From assembly GCF_000069945.1 (NCBI RefSeq), contig NC_010545.1, positions 310,001 to 374,000 of the forward strand: 64,000 nt of DNA, given 5' to 3'. The DNA comes from Corynebacterium urealyticum DSM 7109. GTDB lineage: Bacteria > Actinomycetota > Actinomycetes > Mycobacteriales > Mycobacteriaceae. Shown one piece after another: positions 9,339 through 18,651 of this stretch. The notes under the pieces are model-generated. The model worked only from the letters and a program-made list of their open reading frames with translations. It made no database searches and was not told the origin of the DNA. The translations under genes and the position numbers were made by a program. Every line of letters begins with the position of its first letter. The stretch's first letter is position 1.

Positions 9339-9358
9339 GCTGGGGTGGGTGGTGCCTC

Positions 9359-9394
9359 TTAAACAACTTCCTGGGGAAATGTATACTTCACATA
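9359..9394 (+). promoter_or_regulatory. Probable promoter of the AlbA_2-type gene (leaderless)
   Basis: A -10 box TATACT lies at 9382-9387, seven bases before the ATG at 9394, so transcription would start at or next to the start codon. The weak -35 TTAAAC (about 9359-9364) overlaps an AACAAC repeat unit, which would let a repeat-binding protein block the promoter. Confidence 0.45.
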
Positions 9395-11160
9395 TGGAAT
9401 CCCCCATGATTGACGATGCGACACCGTGGCTGCCTGAGGATGTTGCAGAGGCTCTAGAAGCTATTTGGAACGGAGATTCGGCTGGCAATGTCGAATCGGA
9501 GACCCTAGAGATCAAAGAGGACCCTGCCCGGGTTCAGCATGCGCCTTCGAAGGCCGATAAGCATCGGGCACAACTTGTAGAAAAGCTCATTGATGAGGCG
9601 GTGTGCCTGGCTAATGGGGAATCCGCTATGGGGCACATCATCGTGGGTATCAGTGACAAGCTGACCGGACCTGAAGCGTTTACCGGAACGGACTTAGATA
9701 CCTTAACCATTGAGAGAAAGATTCTTCATGGTACGCAGCAGCAACTGAGGGTAGAAGCATCTGAACTTGAGTACGGCGGTAGTCGCCTTGTTGTGATCCG
9801 TATCCCAGAAGCGTTGACCATGTATACCCGCACCCAAGGGCAGGCGAAACGGCGGCGGGGTACGAGTTGTGAGCCGCTGCTGGAGGCGGAGCGACAAGCG
9901 CTGGCTCGGGAAAGGGCGAACCCCGATTATTCAAACGGGAGCTCGAGGCTCCAGGTCCAGGACATCGAACTGCCAGTCCTGGAAGAGGCTCGCCGACTGT
10001 TGAGGGGGAAACGGTCCAGGGAAGACGGGTCGGATTATGTGCCGAAAGGTGCCAGTGGCCTCCTTCGCGAACTGGGGCTCGTGGGCCATGATGGTTCGCT
10101 CAAGAGGGCGGCAGAGATCCTCATGCTGCCACCGGACAAGCCCGCCCTGACGGTTCAGTATTTCTGGAGACCCATCGTGGGGGCCGATCCTGAAGTGAGC
10201 GAGATCAGTGAACCGCTGTTGACTGCGCTTCCCCGGCTGCGCCGCCTAATCAGAGAGCGCGCAAGTCAAGAAATTGAAAGAGTGCAGTTTGATGATGGGC
10301 AGGAAACCGCGATCCCACGCTTCCCTGCCCAGGCGATTGACGAGGCCGTCACGAATGCCTTCATACATAGGGACTGGCAAATCAGTCGCCCCGTGGTTGT
10401 TGACCAGACGCCTCGTACTCTGAAGATTTGGTCCCCGGGCCCTCTGCCGCCGGGGGTTGATCGGGATCACTTGCTGACGACTCAATCGGTGCCGCGGAAT
10501 AGTCGCCTTATGGCGGTAATGCGTGGGCTCGGCCTGGCTGAGGAATCGTCGCGCGGTTTTGACCGCATGTGGTCCGCAATGATTGGAACAGGTCGGGAAG
10601 TTCCGGAAGTGCGTGCTGAGGAAACCTTCGTTGAGGTGATTCTTTCAGCAGGTAAGCCCGATGTGGGTTTTATCAAGATGCTTCATGAACTGGAGAAGCT
10701 ACCTGATGGCGAGGCCGTGAGGAGCGTGGGCACTCTCATTGTCTTAAAGCAGCTGTGGAGCGCGCCCCGGATCACGAAGAATCAGGTTGAACGGCTTGCA
10801 CAAATTTCTTCAATGGAAGCCGCCGAACTGATGGAGTCGCTCCAAGACATTGGGGTGGTAGCGCGGCTCCAGGGGGCGGATGAATGGGTTTTGGGAAGGG
10901 CGGTCCAGCAGGGGATAGCTTCTTCGGGTGGTGCCCAGCCCCAGTTTGCTAGTGCTGCGACGATGCCTACAGAAGAGTGGTTGGAAGAGCAGCTGCGAAC
11001 TGGCACGATACGCGCAGCAGAAGCCGCCGAGATTTTGGGTATAGAGCGCTCCGAGGTGACGAAGATCTTGCGGAAACTGCGGGAGCGCGGGGTGGCGCGT
11101 ATTGACCCGACCGGCCCGCAGCGTGGGTCAAACACACGCTGGATTGGGGCGTTGGAGTAA
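9394..11160 (+). CDS. AlbA_2 / HATPase_c_4-type DNA-binding ATPase-like protein, putative regulator
   Basis: About 588 residues resembling the bacterial Schlafen-AlbA_2 plus RecG-related ATPase-like proteins usually annotated as putative transcriptional regulators. The N terminus contains the AlbA_2-like pattern ETLEIKEDP followed by VEKLIDEAVCLANGESAMGH and IIVGISD. The central part has FPAQAIDEAVTNAFIHRDW and LKIWSPGPLPPGV, matching the HATPase_c_4 module (N-box-like EAVTNAFIHRD). The C terminus has one or two winged helix-turn-helix segments, the last being IRAAEAAEILGIERSEV. In-frame ATGs exist at 9379, 9394 and 9406; 9394 fits a leaderless start. The gene stands alone between menC and a pseudogene, looks lower in GC than its neighbours, and is bracketed by matching repeat arrays, which suggests a self-contained acquired unit. 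Its function is not known. Confidence 0.8.
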   Translation: MESPMIDDATPWLPEDVAEALEAIWNGDSAGNVESETLEIKEDPARVQHAPSKADKHRAQLVEKLIDEAVCLANGESAMGHIIVGISDKLTGPEAFTGTDLDTLTIERKILHGTQQQLRVEASELEYGGSRLVVIRIPEALTMYTRTQGQAKRRRGTSCEPLLEAERQALARERANPDYSNGSSRLQVQDIELPVLEEARRLLRGKRSREDGSDYVPKGASGLLRELGLVGHDGSLKRAAEILMLPPDKPALTVQYFWRPIVGADPEVSEISEPLLTALPRLRRLIRERASQEIERVQFDDGQETAIPRFPAQAIDEAVTNAFIHRDWQISRPVVVDQTPRTLKIWSPGPLPPGVDRDHLLTTQSVPRNSRLMAVMRGLGLAEESSRGFDRMWSAMIGTGREVPEVRAEETFVEVILSAGKPDVGFIKMLHELEKLPDGEAVRSVGTLIVLKQLWSAPRITKNQVERLAQISSMEAAELMESLQDIGVVARLQGADEWVLGRAVQQGIASSGGAQPQFASAATMPTEEWLEEQLRTGTIRAAEAAEILGIERSEVTKILRKLRERGVARIDPTGPQRGSNTRWIGALE

Positions 11161-11181
11161 ATGGTTTGGCAACAATCCTGG

Positions 11182-11336
11182 AACAACAAAAAACAACTTT
11201 GAAACAACCGCCGAAAGCTTCGTGACCTGCGGAAACGATGTAGTCCGGGGTTGGGTAGGAAGCAAGGGTTGTTCAAAAGTTGTTTCAAAGTTGTTTCGGT
11301 GCGTCGGAAAACAACTCCGGAACAACTAGTAACAAC
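11182..11336. repeat. Right iteron-like repeat array (second copy of the 108-bp direct repeat)
   Basis: AACAAC units start at 11182, 11192 and 11203, GTTGTT units at 11268, 11279 and 11290, and a third AACAAC set at 11310, 11321 and 11331, again at 10-11 bp spacing. GTTGTTTCAAAGTTGTTTC at 11279-11297 is identical to the left copy, and its partner arm is at 11191-11208. The core GCTTCGTGACCTG is also shared with the left copy. This array lies 3' of the AlbA_2-type gene and 3' of the converging pseudogene, so it is not an obvious promoter for either. Confidence 0.85.
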
Positions 11337-11400
11337 CCGGCAACGCCTCGCAGTAATGGCAACCGCAGAGCCAGGTTGACGTCCTGAAGCCAACGCCGGG

Positions 11401-12272
11401 CTACCGCGATTCTTCGAGGTAACGCACCGCTGCCTGACCAGCCCTCCTGCCGGCGCGGGTCGCACCCACCGTCGAGGCGGTGGAGCCATAGCCGACGAGC
11501 AGCACCCGCGGGCTCTTCGCGACGCGCACCTCGCCGTCCATGAGGATTCCCCCGCCCGGTTCCCGCAGCTTCAGCGGGGCAAGGTGGCGCAGGGAGTGAC
11601 GGAATCCGGTGTTCCAGAAGATGACGTCGGCACCCACCTCGGTGCCCGGCGGGTGGCCCAGATGGTTTCGCTCACTTCCTGGAGCTCCAGGAGGAACTGA
11701 ACGGCCGACAGCCCGCCACCGACGACGAGGGTGCGTAGGCCCGCGAAGTCTTCCTTGCGGGTGTAGTCCTTCGTGTGCAGCTGGCAGCCGCGGAAGGTCT
11801 CGATGCCTGGGATGTGCGGCACGTGCGGGTTATTCCAGGTGCCGGTGGCGCTGAGGAGGATGTCCGTGGTGATCGTGGCGCTCGTGGCGTCCGGGCCGGT
11901 AGCGGTGACGGCGAGCTGGTCACCAGCGGACTCCACGCGGGTGACGTGTGCGGGGCGGACCACACGCAAGCCGAACTTCTCCTCGTAGGCGCCGTAGTAC
12001 TCGGCAACCAACTGGGAGGCCGGGGCGCTGGGGTCGGGGCGGTTCATCGGTAGGCCGGGCAGGTCCGCGATCCCGTGGGCGGTACCCAGGGTGAGGGAAT
12101 CCCAGCGGTGCCGCCAGGCCCCGCCGGGGCCGTCGTTAGCATCCAGCACGAGGAAGTCTTCGCCCGGAACTAGGCCACGGCGCCACAGTTCGTGGGCGGC
12201 AGCGAGCCCGGCCTGGCCTGCGCCGATAATAAGCGCGCGGAAATGGCCCCGATCCAGGGAAGATAGCTCCAT
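11401..12272 (-). pseudogene. Flavin-dependent monooxygenase/oxidoreductase, disrupted by internal deletion
   Basis: The N-terminal part (12272 to about 11640) reads as a flavin monooxygenase-like protein with a dinucleotide motif IIGAGQAGLAAAHELWRRG, the motif GTWNNPHVPHIPG and a second Rossmann motif LVVGGGLSAVQFLLEL. After RRAPRWVP the frame goes off into non-homologous residues and stops. The true C-terminal part continues in another frame as GADVIFWNTGFRHSLRHL to the Arg-rich tail at 11401. Roughly 60-90 residues expected between these two segments are missing, so a deletion, not a single-base error, broke the gene. It converges on the AlbA_2 repeat unit and diverges from menD. Confidence 0.8.
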
Positions 12273-12377
12273 GGTGCCGAGTCTAACGGTCGGTCACGAG
12301 CACACGGGAGGTCGTGGTGGTCGGGGTGCGAGCTGGCCGCCCAACGCCAACGGGCAAGGTGGGTTAGATTTGGGGGC

Positions 12378-14381
12378 GTGAATAACCAAGGCGCCGAGAA
12401 CCAAGACCCTGATCAGCTCCACAGCCCGCAGCAGACGGCGGCAGCGCCCTCGCCCGCCGTATTGCTCGGTGCGGTGCTCGTGGATGAGTTGATTCGCAAC
12501 GGGGTCCGGGAGGCTGTGGTGTGCCCGGGCTCGCGTTCAGCCCCGCTGGCCTTGGCTTTCGCGGAGGCCAGCCGCGCCGGGCGGTTGCGGTTGCACGTGC
12601 GCACGGATGAGCGCTCCGCGGCCTTCCTGGCCCTGGGGCTGGCGAAGTACTCGAATACCCCGGTGCCAGTCGTGATGACCTCCGGCACGGCGGTGGCCAA
12701 CTGCCTGCCCGCCATGGTGGAGGCCACGGCCACGAACGTGCCCTTGCTGATCCTCTCCGCCAACCGGCCGTGGTCGATGGTGGGGACGGGGGCGAATCAG
12801 GCCATCCAGCAGCGCGAGATCTTCGGCGCCCACGCGGTCGCCACCCTCGAGTTGGACGCCGCGATCGACGCCGTGACTGCAGACGCCGCCGCACCGTCCG
12901 CCAGCGCCAACGCCGCGGCCGATGCCACCGATTCGGCCCAAGCCGCCGCCTTGGACACCACAAATCCGCTGGTCCGTCGCGTCCGGGTCAAGGTCGACGA
13001 GCTGCTCCGCGCCGCTACCCACCCCTCCCGGGGCGGTGGGGCACACCTCGACATCCCGCTGCGGGAACCACTGGTGCCGGAGTCCATCACTCAGCTGACC
13101 CTCCTGGCTCGCCAGCTCGCGGAGGAGCCCGCCCGTGCAACGGCGGCCGAGCAGCCGACCGCGCCGGCCCGAACCTACGTCCTACCGAAGCAGGCCGCGC
13201 GCCTGCCCTACGGTGAGGTGACCGTGGACGCGTCGAAGCGCACCCTCGTCATCGCGGGGTCGGTCAGCGACCGGGCGTGGGCCCGCGAGCAGCTGGAGGA
13301 GCTCGGCGACCTGCCCGTCTTTGCTGAGCCCACGAGCCCCGCCCCGGACTTCCCGGTGCACCCAGCCGCCGCTGCGATGTTCACCACGGGCCTGGTCTCC
13401 CACGGGGAGTATTCTGCGGCCACGCGCCCGGAGCAGGTCATCGTGCTCGGTCGGCCGACCCTGCATCGCCCGGTGACCCAGCTGCTGGCCAGCGAAGATA
13501 TTTCCATCACGGTGCTCACCGAGGTCGAGCAGCCCACGGACGTGGCGCTGACCGCCGACCAGGTCGCGAGCACGGTGAGTGTGACCGGCGAATCGGCGCA
13601 GTCCTGGCTGCAGGTTTGCCGCGGTGTCTCCGAGCTGGGGGCGGAGGCGGTACGCGACGGCATCGCCCAGGCCACCACCGACGGGGCGTTCACCGGGCTG
13701 CACGTGGCCGCTGTGCTGGCAGATTCCCTGCGCGACGGGGACGCGCTGTTCGTCGGCGCCTCCTCACCGATCCGCGACATCGCCCGGGTGGGTCTGCCCT
13801 TCGATGGGGTGCGCACGGTCGCCAACCGCGGTGCCGCGGGCATCGACGGCCTGGTGTCCACCGCGGTGGGCACGGCCCTGGCGCACGCCTCCGCCGACCC
13901 GACGGCGATCCGCGCCCCGCGGACCTTTGCCCTGTTGGGCGACCTTTCCTTCCTTCATGACGTCAACGGGCTGCACTTTGGTCCGGACGAGCCCAGCCCG
14001 GAAAACCTGGTGATTGTGGTCGCCAACGATGACGGCGGCGCGATCTTTGAGACCTTGGAGCCCGGCGGGGAAAGCCTGCGAAGCTTCGACGACGGCACCC
14101 CGGCCTTCGAGCGGGTCTTCGGCACGGCCACGGGTGCGAAGCTGGCTGGGCTATGCGAGTCCGCTGGCGTGGACTGGGTGGGGGTGCACAACCCGGCGGA
14201 GCTCGCCGAGGTGCTGGATGCGCTGGAACACGGCGACCTGGACGGAGAGGCTGGCGAGAAGCTGGGGCTGGTGCCAGGCCGCCGGGGCGGCGGGGTGCTG
14301 GTCGTGGAGGCCTTCGTTGACCGTGGTGCGCGCGTGGCGCTGGAGAAGTCGATCCGTGGCAAGGTGACCCCGGGTGAGTAA
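12378..14381 (+). CDS. menD: SEPHCHC synthase (2-oxoglutarate decarboxylase/isochorismate-condensing)
   Basis: Thiamine-diphosphate enzyme that joins isochorismate and 2-oxoglutarate early in menaquinone synthesis. It has 667 residues from a GTG start, longer than many homologues because of an alanine-rich insertion around residues 155-195. Family motifs are VVCPGSRSAPLALAF and MTSGTAVANCLPAMVEA near the N terminus, NRGAAGIDGLVSTAVG, and the cofactor/metal-binding VVANDDGGAIFETLE near the C terminus. A -10-like TTAGAT lies about ten bases before the GTG, so the mRNA may be leaderless. The stop overlaps the start of the DUF3592 gene, beginning an operon menD-DUF3592-mgtA. Confidence 0.94.
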   Translation: MNNQGAENQDPDQLHSPQQTAAAPSPAVLLGAVLVDELIRNGVREAVVCPGSRSAPLALAFAEASRAGRLRLHVRTDERSAAFLALGLAKYSNTPVPVVMTSGTAVANCLPAMVEATATNVPLLILSANRPWSMVGTGANQAIQQREIFGAHAVATLELDAAIDAVTADAAAPSASANAAADATDSAQAAALDTTNPLVRRVRVKVDELLRAATHPSRGGGAHLDIPLREPLVPESITQLTLLARQLAEEPARATAAEQPTAPARTYVLPKQAARLPYGEVTVDASKRTLVIAGSVSDRAWAREQLEELGDLPVFAEPTSPAPDFPVHPAAAAMFTTGLVSHGEYSAATRPEQVIVLGRPTLHRPVTQLLASEDISITVLTEVEQPTDVALTADQVASTVSVTGESAQSWLQVCRGVSELGAEAVRDGIAQATTDGAFTGLHVAAVLADSLRDGDALFVGASSPIRDIARVGLPFDGVRTVANRGAAGIDGLVSTAVGTALAHASADPTAIRAPRTFALLGDLSFLHDVNGLHFGPDEPSPENLVIVVANDDGGAIFETLEPGGESLRSFDDGTPAFERVFGTATGAKLAGLCESAGVDWVGVHNPAELAEVLDALEHGDLDGEAGEKLGLVPGRRGGGVLVVEAFVDRGARVALEKSIRGKVTPGE

Positions 14382-14946
14382 GCCGGTGGATCGCGAACAG
14401 GGGGCTGCGCCAGCGGGTGCGGCGGGGCCGGCGAACGCAGAACAGCCCGTGGCCGCCGAGCAAGTAACGGAACAATCGGCGGTGGGCAAGGCGCCGGTCG
14501 CGGAGCAGCCGACCCCGACCCGTTTCCGGCGGGGCAAGCAGCTCGTCGCGGCCTTCGCGGCCTTCACGACTGCTGTCTGCCTGGGAATGGTGGCCACTGC
14601 CGCGCTGAATGACTACCGCATCGGTTTGGACCAGGCGTTCGCCACGGCGGACGTCGTCAACGTCGGGGTGCTGCGGACAACCGTGCGCTTCCCGGACGAG
14701 TACGGGGTCTACCACCAGCCGGACCGGGGCTTGCTGTACCCGATCGGCCTGGAGGCGGGCCAGCGGGTGCGGGTGGAATATCAGAAGTCCGAGCCCCGCA
14801 ATGTGAAGGTGCAAGGCCGCGGCTGGACCCTGGCCTGGATACCCGCGCTCTCCTCGCTCGCCGTGGCGATGGTGCTGAGCGGGGGTCTGTGGCTGCTGGT
14901 CCGGTGGCGAGAAAACTCATGGAAGGCGCAGCAGGGAGAACTATGA
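14374..14946 (+). CDS. DUF3592-type membrane protein
   Basis: A 190-residue protein from a GTG that overlaps the end of menD by eight bases, with its own stop overlapping the mgtA start (ATGA). The first 50 residues are Ala/Glu-rich and probably disordered. A membrane helix at about residues 52-75 is followed by an extracytoplasmic segment with TTVRFPDEYGVYHQPDRG and a second helix near residues 152-175, the topology of DUF3592 proteins. It is translationally coupled to menD and mgtA. Function is unknown, so the operon position suggests but does not prove an envelope or quinone role. Confidence 0.75.
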   Translation: MSKPVDREQGAAPAGAAGPANAEQPVAAEQVTEQSAVGKAPVAEQPTPTRFRRGKQLVAAFAAFTTAVCLGMVATAALNDYRIGLDQAFATADVVNVGVLRTTVRFPDEYGVYHQPDRGLLYPIGLEAGQRVRVEYQKSEPRNVKVQGRGWTLAWIPALSSLAVAMVLSGGLWLLVRWRENSWKAQQGEL

Positions 14947-16133
14947 GAGTTGCGATCATCGCGGAGAGCTTCATCCCCATCGTCAATGGGGTTTCCAATT
15001 CAGTTCTGCGGGTGCTGGAGCACCTGCAGCGGGAAGGGCACGACGCGATGGTCATCGCGCCGCGCCCGCCGGGCTGGACGCCGCCGGCAGCCGATGCTCC
15101 TGCCGGGGAGGCTGGCGAACCGGGCCCCGGCGATACCTACGCGGGCTTCCCGATCCACCGGGTGCCCGCGGTCAACCTTCCACCGATCAACTCCCTGCCC
15201 ATCGGCGTGCCCCTGCCGAGGGTCTACCGGCTACTCAAACAGTTCCAACCTGATGTGGTGCACCTGGCCAGCCCATTCGTCCTCGGCGGGGCGGGCGTAT
15301 TCGCCGCGAAGGCGCTGGGGCTGCCGCAGGTGGCGGTCTACCAGACGGACGTCCCCGGCTTCACGGAGCACTACAAGCTCACCTTTCTGCTGAACATGTC
15401 CTGGCGCTGGGTGCGAGCGATGCACAACAACTCTTGCCTGACCCTCGCGCCGAGCACCCCCACGATCGAGCAGCTGCGTGACCATGGCGTGCAGCGGGTT
15501 CACCACTGGGGGCGGGGCGTGGATACGCAGCGCTTCCACCCCGCCAAGCGCAGCGCGGAGCTGCGTGGCAAGTGGTGGGAGGAAGGCCAGGCCAAGCGCG
15601 GCACCCCCACCCCGGCCGAGCCACGAAAGCTGGTGGGCTTCGTGGGCCGCCTGGCCGCGGAGAAGGATGTTGCGAACCTGGCGTCCTTAAACGACCGCGA
15701 AGACGTGCAGCTTGTGATCGTTGGTGACGGGCCAGAACGGGAGGAGCTGGAGAAGCTCATGCCGACCGCGGTGTTCACCGGTGCGCTCTACGGGGAGGAA
15801 CTGGCGGTGGCTTTCGCGTCCCTGGATGTGTTCGTCCACCCGGGGCGTTTCGAGACCTTCTGCCAGGCGATTCAGGAGGCACAGGCCTCGGGGCTTCCGG
15901 TGGTCGCGCCTCGTGCCGGCGGTCCGGTGGATCTCGTCGAGGACGGGGTGAGCGGCTTCCTGCTCGACCCGGAGCGCTTCGCCGAGCAGCTGCCTGGGGC
16001 GGTGGGGGACATCATCGCGGCCGGTGCGCTGGAGCAGTTCGCCGCCGCGGCACTGACCCGCGTGCAGGGCAAGACCTGGCCTGCGCTGTGCGAGCAGCTG
16101 ATGGGCTACTACCAGCAGGCTATTACTGCGTGA
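14943..16133 (+). CDS. mgtA: GT4-family alpha-mannosyltransferase, MgtA-like
   Basis: GDP-mannose-dependent glycosyltransferase of 396 residues. In C. glutamicum the gene at this position between menD and menG is MgtA, which adds mannose to a glucuronosyl-diacylglycerol, a step toward lipomannan-like glycolipids. The start MRVAIIAESFIPIVNGVS is the classical GT4 N terminus. LVGFVGRLAAEKDV and the C-terminal sugar-nucleotide motif ETFCQAIQEAQASGLPVVAP carrying the EX7E glutamates are clear. The ATG overlaps the previous stop. The substrate is inferred from synteny rather than from residues. Confidence 0.85.
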   Translation: MRVAIIAESFIPIVNGVSNSVLRVLEHLQREGHDAMVIAPRPPGWTPPAADAPAGEAGEPGPGDTYAGFPIHRVPAVNLPPINSLPIGVPLPRVYRLLKQFQPDVVHLASPFVLGGAGVFAAKALGLPQVAVYQTDVPGFTEHYKLTFLLNMSWRWVRAMHNNSCLTLAPSTPTIEQLRDHGVQRVHHWGRGVDTQRFHPAKRSAELRGKWWEEGQAKRGTPTPAEPRKLVGFVGRLAAEKDVANLASLNDREDVQLVIVGDGPEREELEKLMPTAVFTGALYGEELAVAFASLDVFVHPGRFETFCQAIQEAQASGLPVVAPRAGGPVDLVEDGVSGFLLDPERFAEQLPGAVGDIIAAGALEQFAAAALTRVQGKTWPALCEQLMGYYQQAITA

Positions 16134-16169
16134 TGGTGCTGGCCGGTGCGGCGGGTAGCATGAGAATTT

Positions 16170-16862
16170 ATGTCTAGGGCAAGTCTGGAAAAAGATCCGC
16201 GCGAAGTGGCCACGATGTTCGATGCCGTGGGGAAGAACTACGACATCACGAATACGGTGCTGAGCTTCGGCCAGGACCGGCTGTGGCGTAAGCGCACGCG
16301 CCGCCGCCTGGATCTTGCGCCGGGGGATAAGGTTCTGGACCTTGCCGCGGGCACGGGCGTGTCCACCGAGGAGCTGGCGGAGTCCGGTGCGTACTGCGTG
16401 GCCGCGGATTTCTCGCTGGGCATGCTGCGGGCGGGTTCCCACCGGGACGTGCCGATGATCTGCGCCGATGGCCTGAATCTGCCGTTCGCGGATAATACTT
16501 TCGACGCCGTGACGATCAGTTACGGCCTGCGTAATCTGGTGGACTTCCGCGCCGGGTTGCGGGAGATGGCCCGCGTGACGAAGCCGGGTGGCAAGCTCGC
16601 GATCGCGGAGTTTTCGACGCCGGTCATCCCCGGCTTCGCGACCGTGTACAAGGAGTACCTGATGCGCGCGCTGCCCGCGGTGGCGAAGGTGGTCAGCTCC
16701 AATCCGGAGTCTTATGTCTACCTCGCAGAATCCATCCGCGCGTGGCCGGATCAGGAGGAGCTGGCCCGCGAGATCCGTGCCAATGGATGGGAGAACGTCG
16801 GCTGGCAGAACCTCACCGGCGGCATCGTTGCGCTGCACAGCGGGACCAAGCCGCTGGACTAG
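16170..16862 (+). CDS. menG: Demethylmenaquinone methyltransferase
   Basis: SAM-dependent C-methyltransferase (UbiE/MenG family) that performs the final ring methylation of menaquinone, 230 residues. The SAM-binding motif [19 protein letters not shown], the [18 protein letters not shown] segment and the UbiE signature [18 protein letters not shown] are present. A -10-like TAGCAT ends eight bases before the ATG, suggesting its own leaderless promoter 36 bp after mgtA. A bidirectional terminator follows. Confidence 0.94.
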   Translation: MSRASLEKDPREVATMFDAVGKNYDITNTVLSFGQDRLWRKRTRRRLDLAPGDKVLDLAAGTGVSTEELAESGAYCVAADFSLGMLRAGSHRDVPMICADGLNLPFADNTFDAVTISYGLRNLVDFRAGLREMARVTKPGGKLAIAEFSTPVIPGFATVYKEYLMRALPAVAKVVSSNPESYVYLAESIRAWPDQEELAREIRANGWENVGWQNLTGGIVALHSGTKPLD

Positions 16863-16962
16863 CTCGTTGGCGTAGCGTCGGGGCACGGTTCCCCACTCGG
16901 CCACGTTGCTCGGGCATGTTGCTTGTCCACGTCGCTCGGGCGCGGCGTGCGCCGGAGACAAC

Positions 16963-16990
16963 GAAAGCCCACGGGAAACCGTGGGCTTTC
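16963..16990. terminator. Bidirectional intrinsic terminator between menG and menJ
   Basis: A perfect 12-bp stem GAAAGCCCACGG / CCGTGGGCTTTC encloses a GAAA tetraloop. The gene pair converges here, so the hairpin can end transcription from both sides. Confidence 0.85.
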
Positions 16991-17003
16991 GTGCTCTCCG
17001 GGT

Positions 17004-18440
17004 TTATTGGCGGCCGAAGAGGGGCCGCGAATCCGCGGCGAGGAGTTTATCCACCCCGCGGGATAGCTTGCCCGCGCCGAGCCACAGCTTCGCCGTCAGG
17101 TCCCGGTCCTGCGGGGTGACGAGGTTGCCCATCAGCCGGGCTGCGGAGTTCATCACCGTGTGCGCCAAGGGCCCGCGCATGCCCACCGGGCCGATGGCGG
17201 CCAGCAGGCCAGGCATGGTGAGTAGCATGCCGAGGCGGCGGGCCAGGGCGAAGGCGTCGCCGTACTCCTGGCGCAGCCGGGCGGGCCAGGCGTAGCGCAG
17301 GCCGTCGGGGTTGCGGCGGGCGTCGTCCAGCAGCTCCACGAGGAAGCGGGCGGACTCCAGCCCGTAGTCGATGCCCTCGCCGTTCAGTGGGTTGACCAGG
17401 GCTGCGGAGTCACCGATGACCGCCCAGTTCCGGCCTGCCACCCGCGTGACGGCCCCGCCCATCGGCAGCAGGGCGCTGGTGATGCGCTGCGGGGTGCCGA
17501 GTTCCCACTCCTCGCGCACCTGGTCGGCGTAGTGGACGAGCAGCTTCTTGGTGTTCACCTTCGCGGGACGTTGCGTGGTGGTCAGCGCCCCGCAGCCCAG
17601 GTTCACCTGCGGGGTGGGGGAGGGGTCAGCCCCGTTGCCCGACTGTCCACCGGTCGTGGGGGTACCGAGGGGGAAGATCCAGCCGTAGCCGGGCTGTGCG
17701 GTGCCCTCCTGGTCGCGCAGCTCCAGGTGGGAGTGGATCCATGGCTCGTCGGCGTGCGGGGTTTCCACATAGCTGCGGGCGGCGATGCCGTGGACGATGC
17801 CGCGTTCCCACTGCACGCCCAGCTGCCGGGCGATGGTGGAGCGCACGCCCTCGGCGAGGACGAGGAACTCCGTGCGGATTTCCGTGCTCTGCGCCCCGCG
17901 GTTGGTGCCGGTGGCCTTCCCAGCGCGTCCCCCGACGGCCTGGCAGGTCACCGTCCGCCCGTCCTCCGAGACGCCCACGGCCTTCAGTCCGCCCTGGAAC
18001 CGGGCCCCGGCGTCGATCGCGTGGCGCAGCAGGGCGGCGTCGAAATCGCTGCGGGGGATCGCGGAACCACGGGCAGGGAACTTCTCGTGCTCCGGCCAGG
18101 GCGCGGTGATCGACCCGCCGAAACCGTGCAGCTTCAGCCCGTTGATCCGCGGGTGGCCATCCAGCAGGTGGCCTGCCCCCATCGCCTCCAGGGCGCCCAC
18201 GGCGCGTGGGGTCAGCCCATCCCCGCAGGTCTTATCCCGCGGCTCGGTGGCGTGATCCGCCATATCGACCACCAGGGTGTCCCAACCCGCCCGGGCGGCG
18301 TGGTACGCCGCCGCAGCGCCCGCCGGGCCGCCGCCGATGATCAGCACCTCGGCGTGTAGCTGATCCTGCGGTACCCGGTGCGGGGCAGCGGACTCGCCGT
18401 GCGTAGCCGAATCGTGCGTGGGGGAAGAAGAGGGGCTCAT
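17004..18440 (-). CDS. menJ: Geranylgeranyl reductase-family FAD oxidoreductase, likely MenJ
   Basis: FAD-dependent reductase of 478 residues. In mycobacteria MenJ saturates one isoprene unit of menaquinone to give the MK(H2) forms, and Corynebacterium also makes dihydromenaquinones. The N-terminal FAD motif EVLIIGGGPAGAAAAYHAAR, the KTCGDGLTPRAVGALEAMG segment and the second FAD motif AVIGDSAALVNPLNGEGIDY are typical of the geranylgeranyl reductase family. The ATG at 18440 is preferred over a TTG nine bases upstream. The neighbouring menG and polyprenyl diphosphate synthase genes support a quinone role. Confidence 0.85.
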   Translation of the reverse strand: MSPSSSPTHDSATHGESAAPHRVPQDQLHAEVLIIGGGPAGAAAAYHAARAGWDTLVVDMADHATEPRDKTCGDGLTPRAVGALEAMGAGHLLDGHPRINGLKLHGFGGSITAPWPEHEKFPARGSAIPRSDFDAALLRHAIDAGARFQGGLKAVGVSEDGRTVTCQAVGGRAGKATGTNRGAQSTEIRTEFLVLAEGVRSTIARQLGVQWERGIVHGIAARSYVETPHADEPWIHSHLELRDQEGTAQPGYGWIFPLGTPTTGGQSGNGADPSPTPQVNLGCGALTTTQRPAKVNTKKLLVHYADQVREEWELGTPQRITSALLPMGGAVTRVAGRNWAVIGDSAALVNPLNGEGIDYGLESARFLVELLDDARRNPDGLRYAWPARLRQEYGDAFALARRLGMLLTMPGLLAAIGPVGMRGPLAHTVMNSAARLMGNLVTPQDRDLTAKLWLGAGKLSRGVDKLLAADSRPLFGRQ

Positions 18441-18651
18441 GAGGCTCAAGGCTAGCCGGGGTGACGTCCTAAAAAGAACCGGGCGACGGACTGCGAACTA
18501 CACGGCGGCCGGAAAAGCTGCGCCGCGGAAGCAATCCCGCGAGGCGAGGGGTGAATCCATTACTACGCGCCCGAGCAGATCGGCTAACCTATCGAATGGC
18601 TAGCTATAGCTCAAGCACAATCACAATCTAGATCGAGGCAGACGCAGGGAC

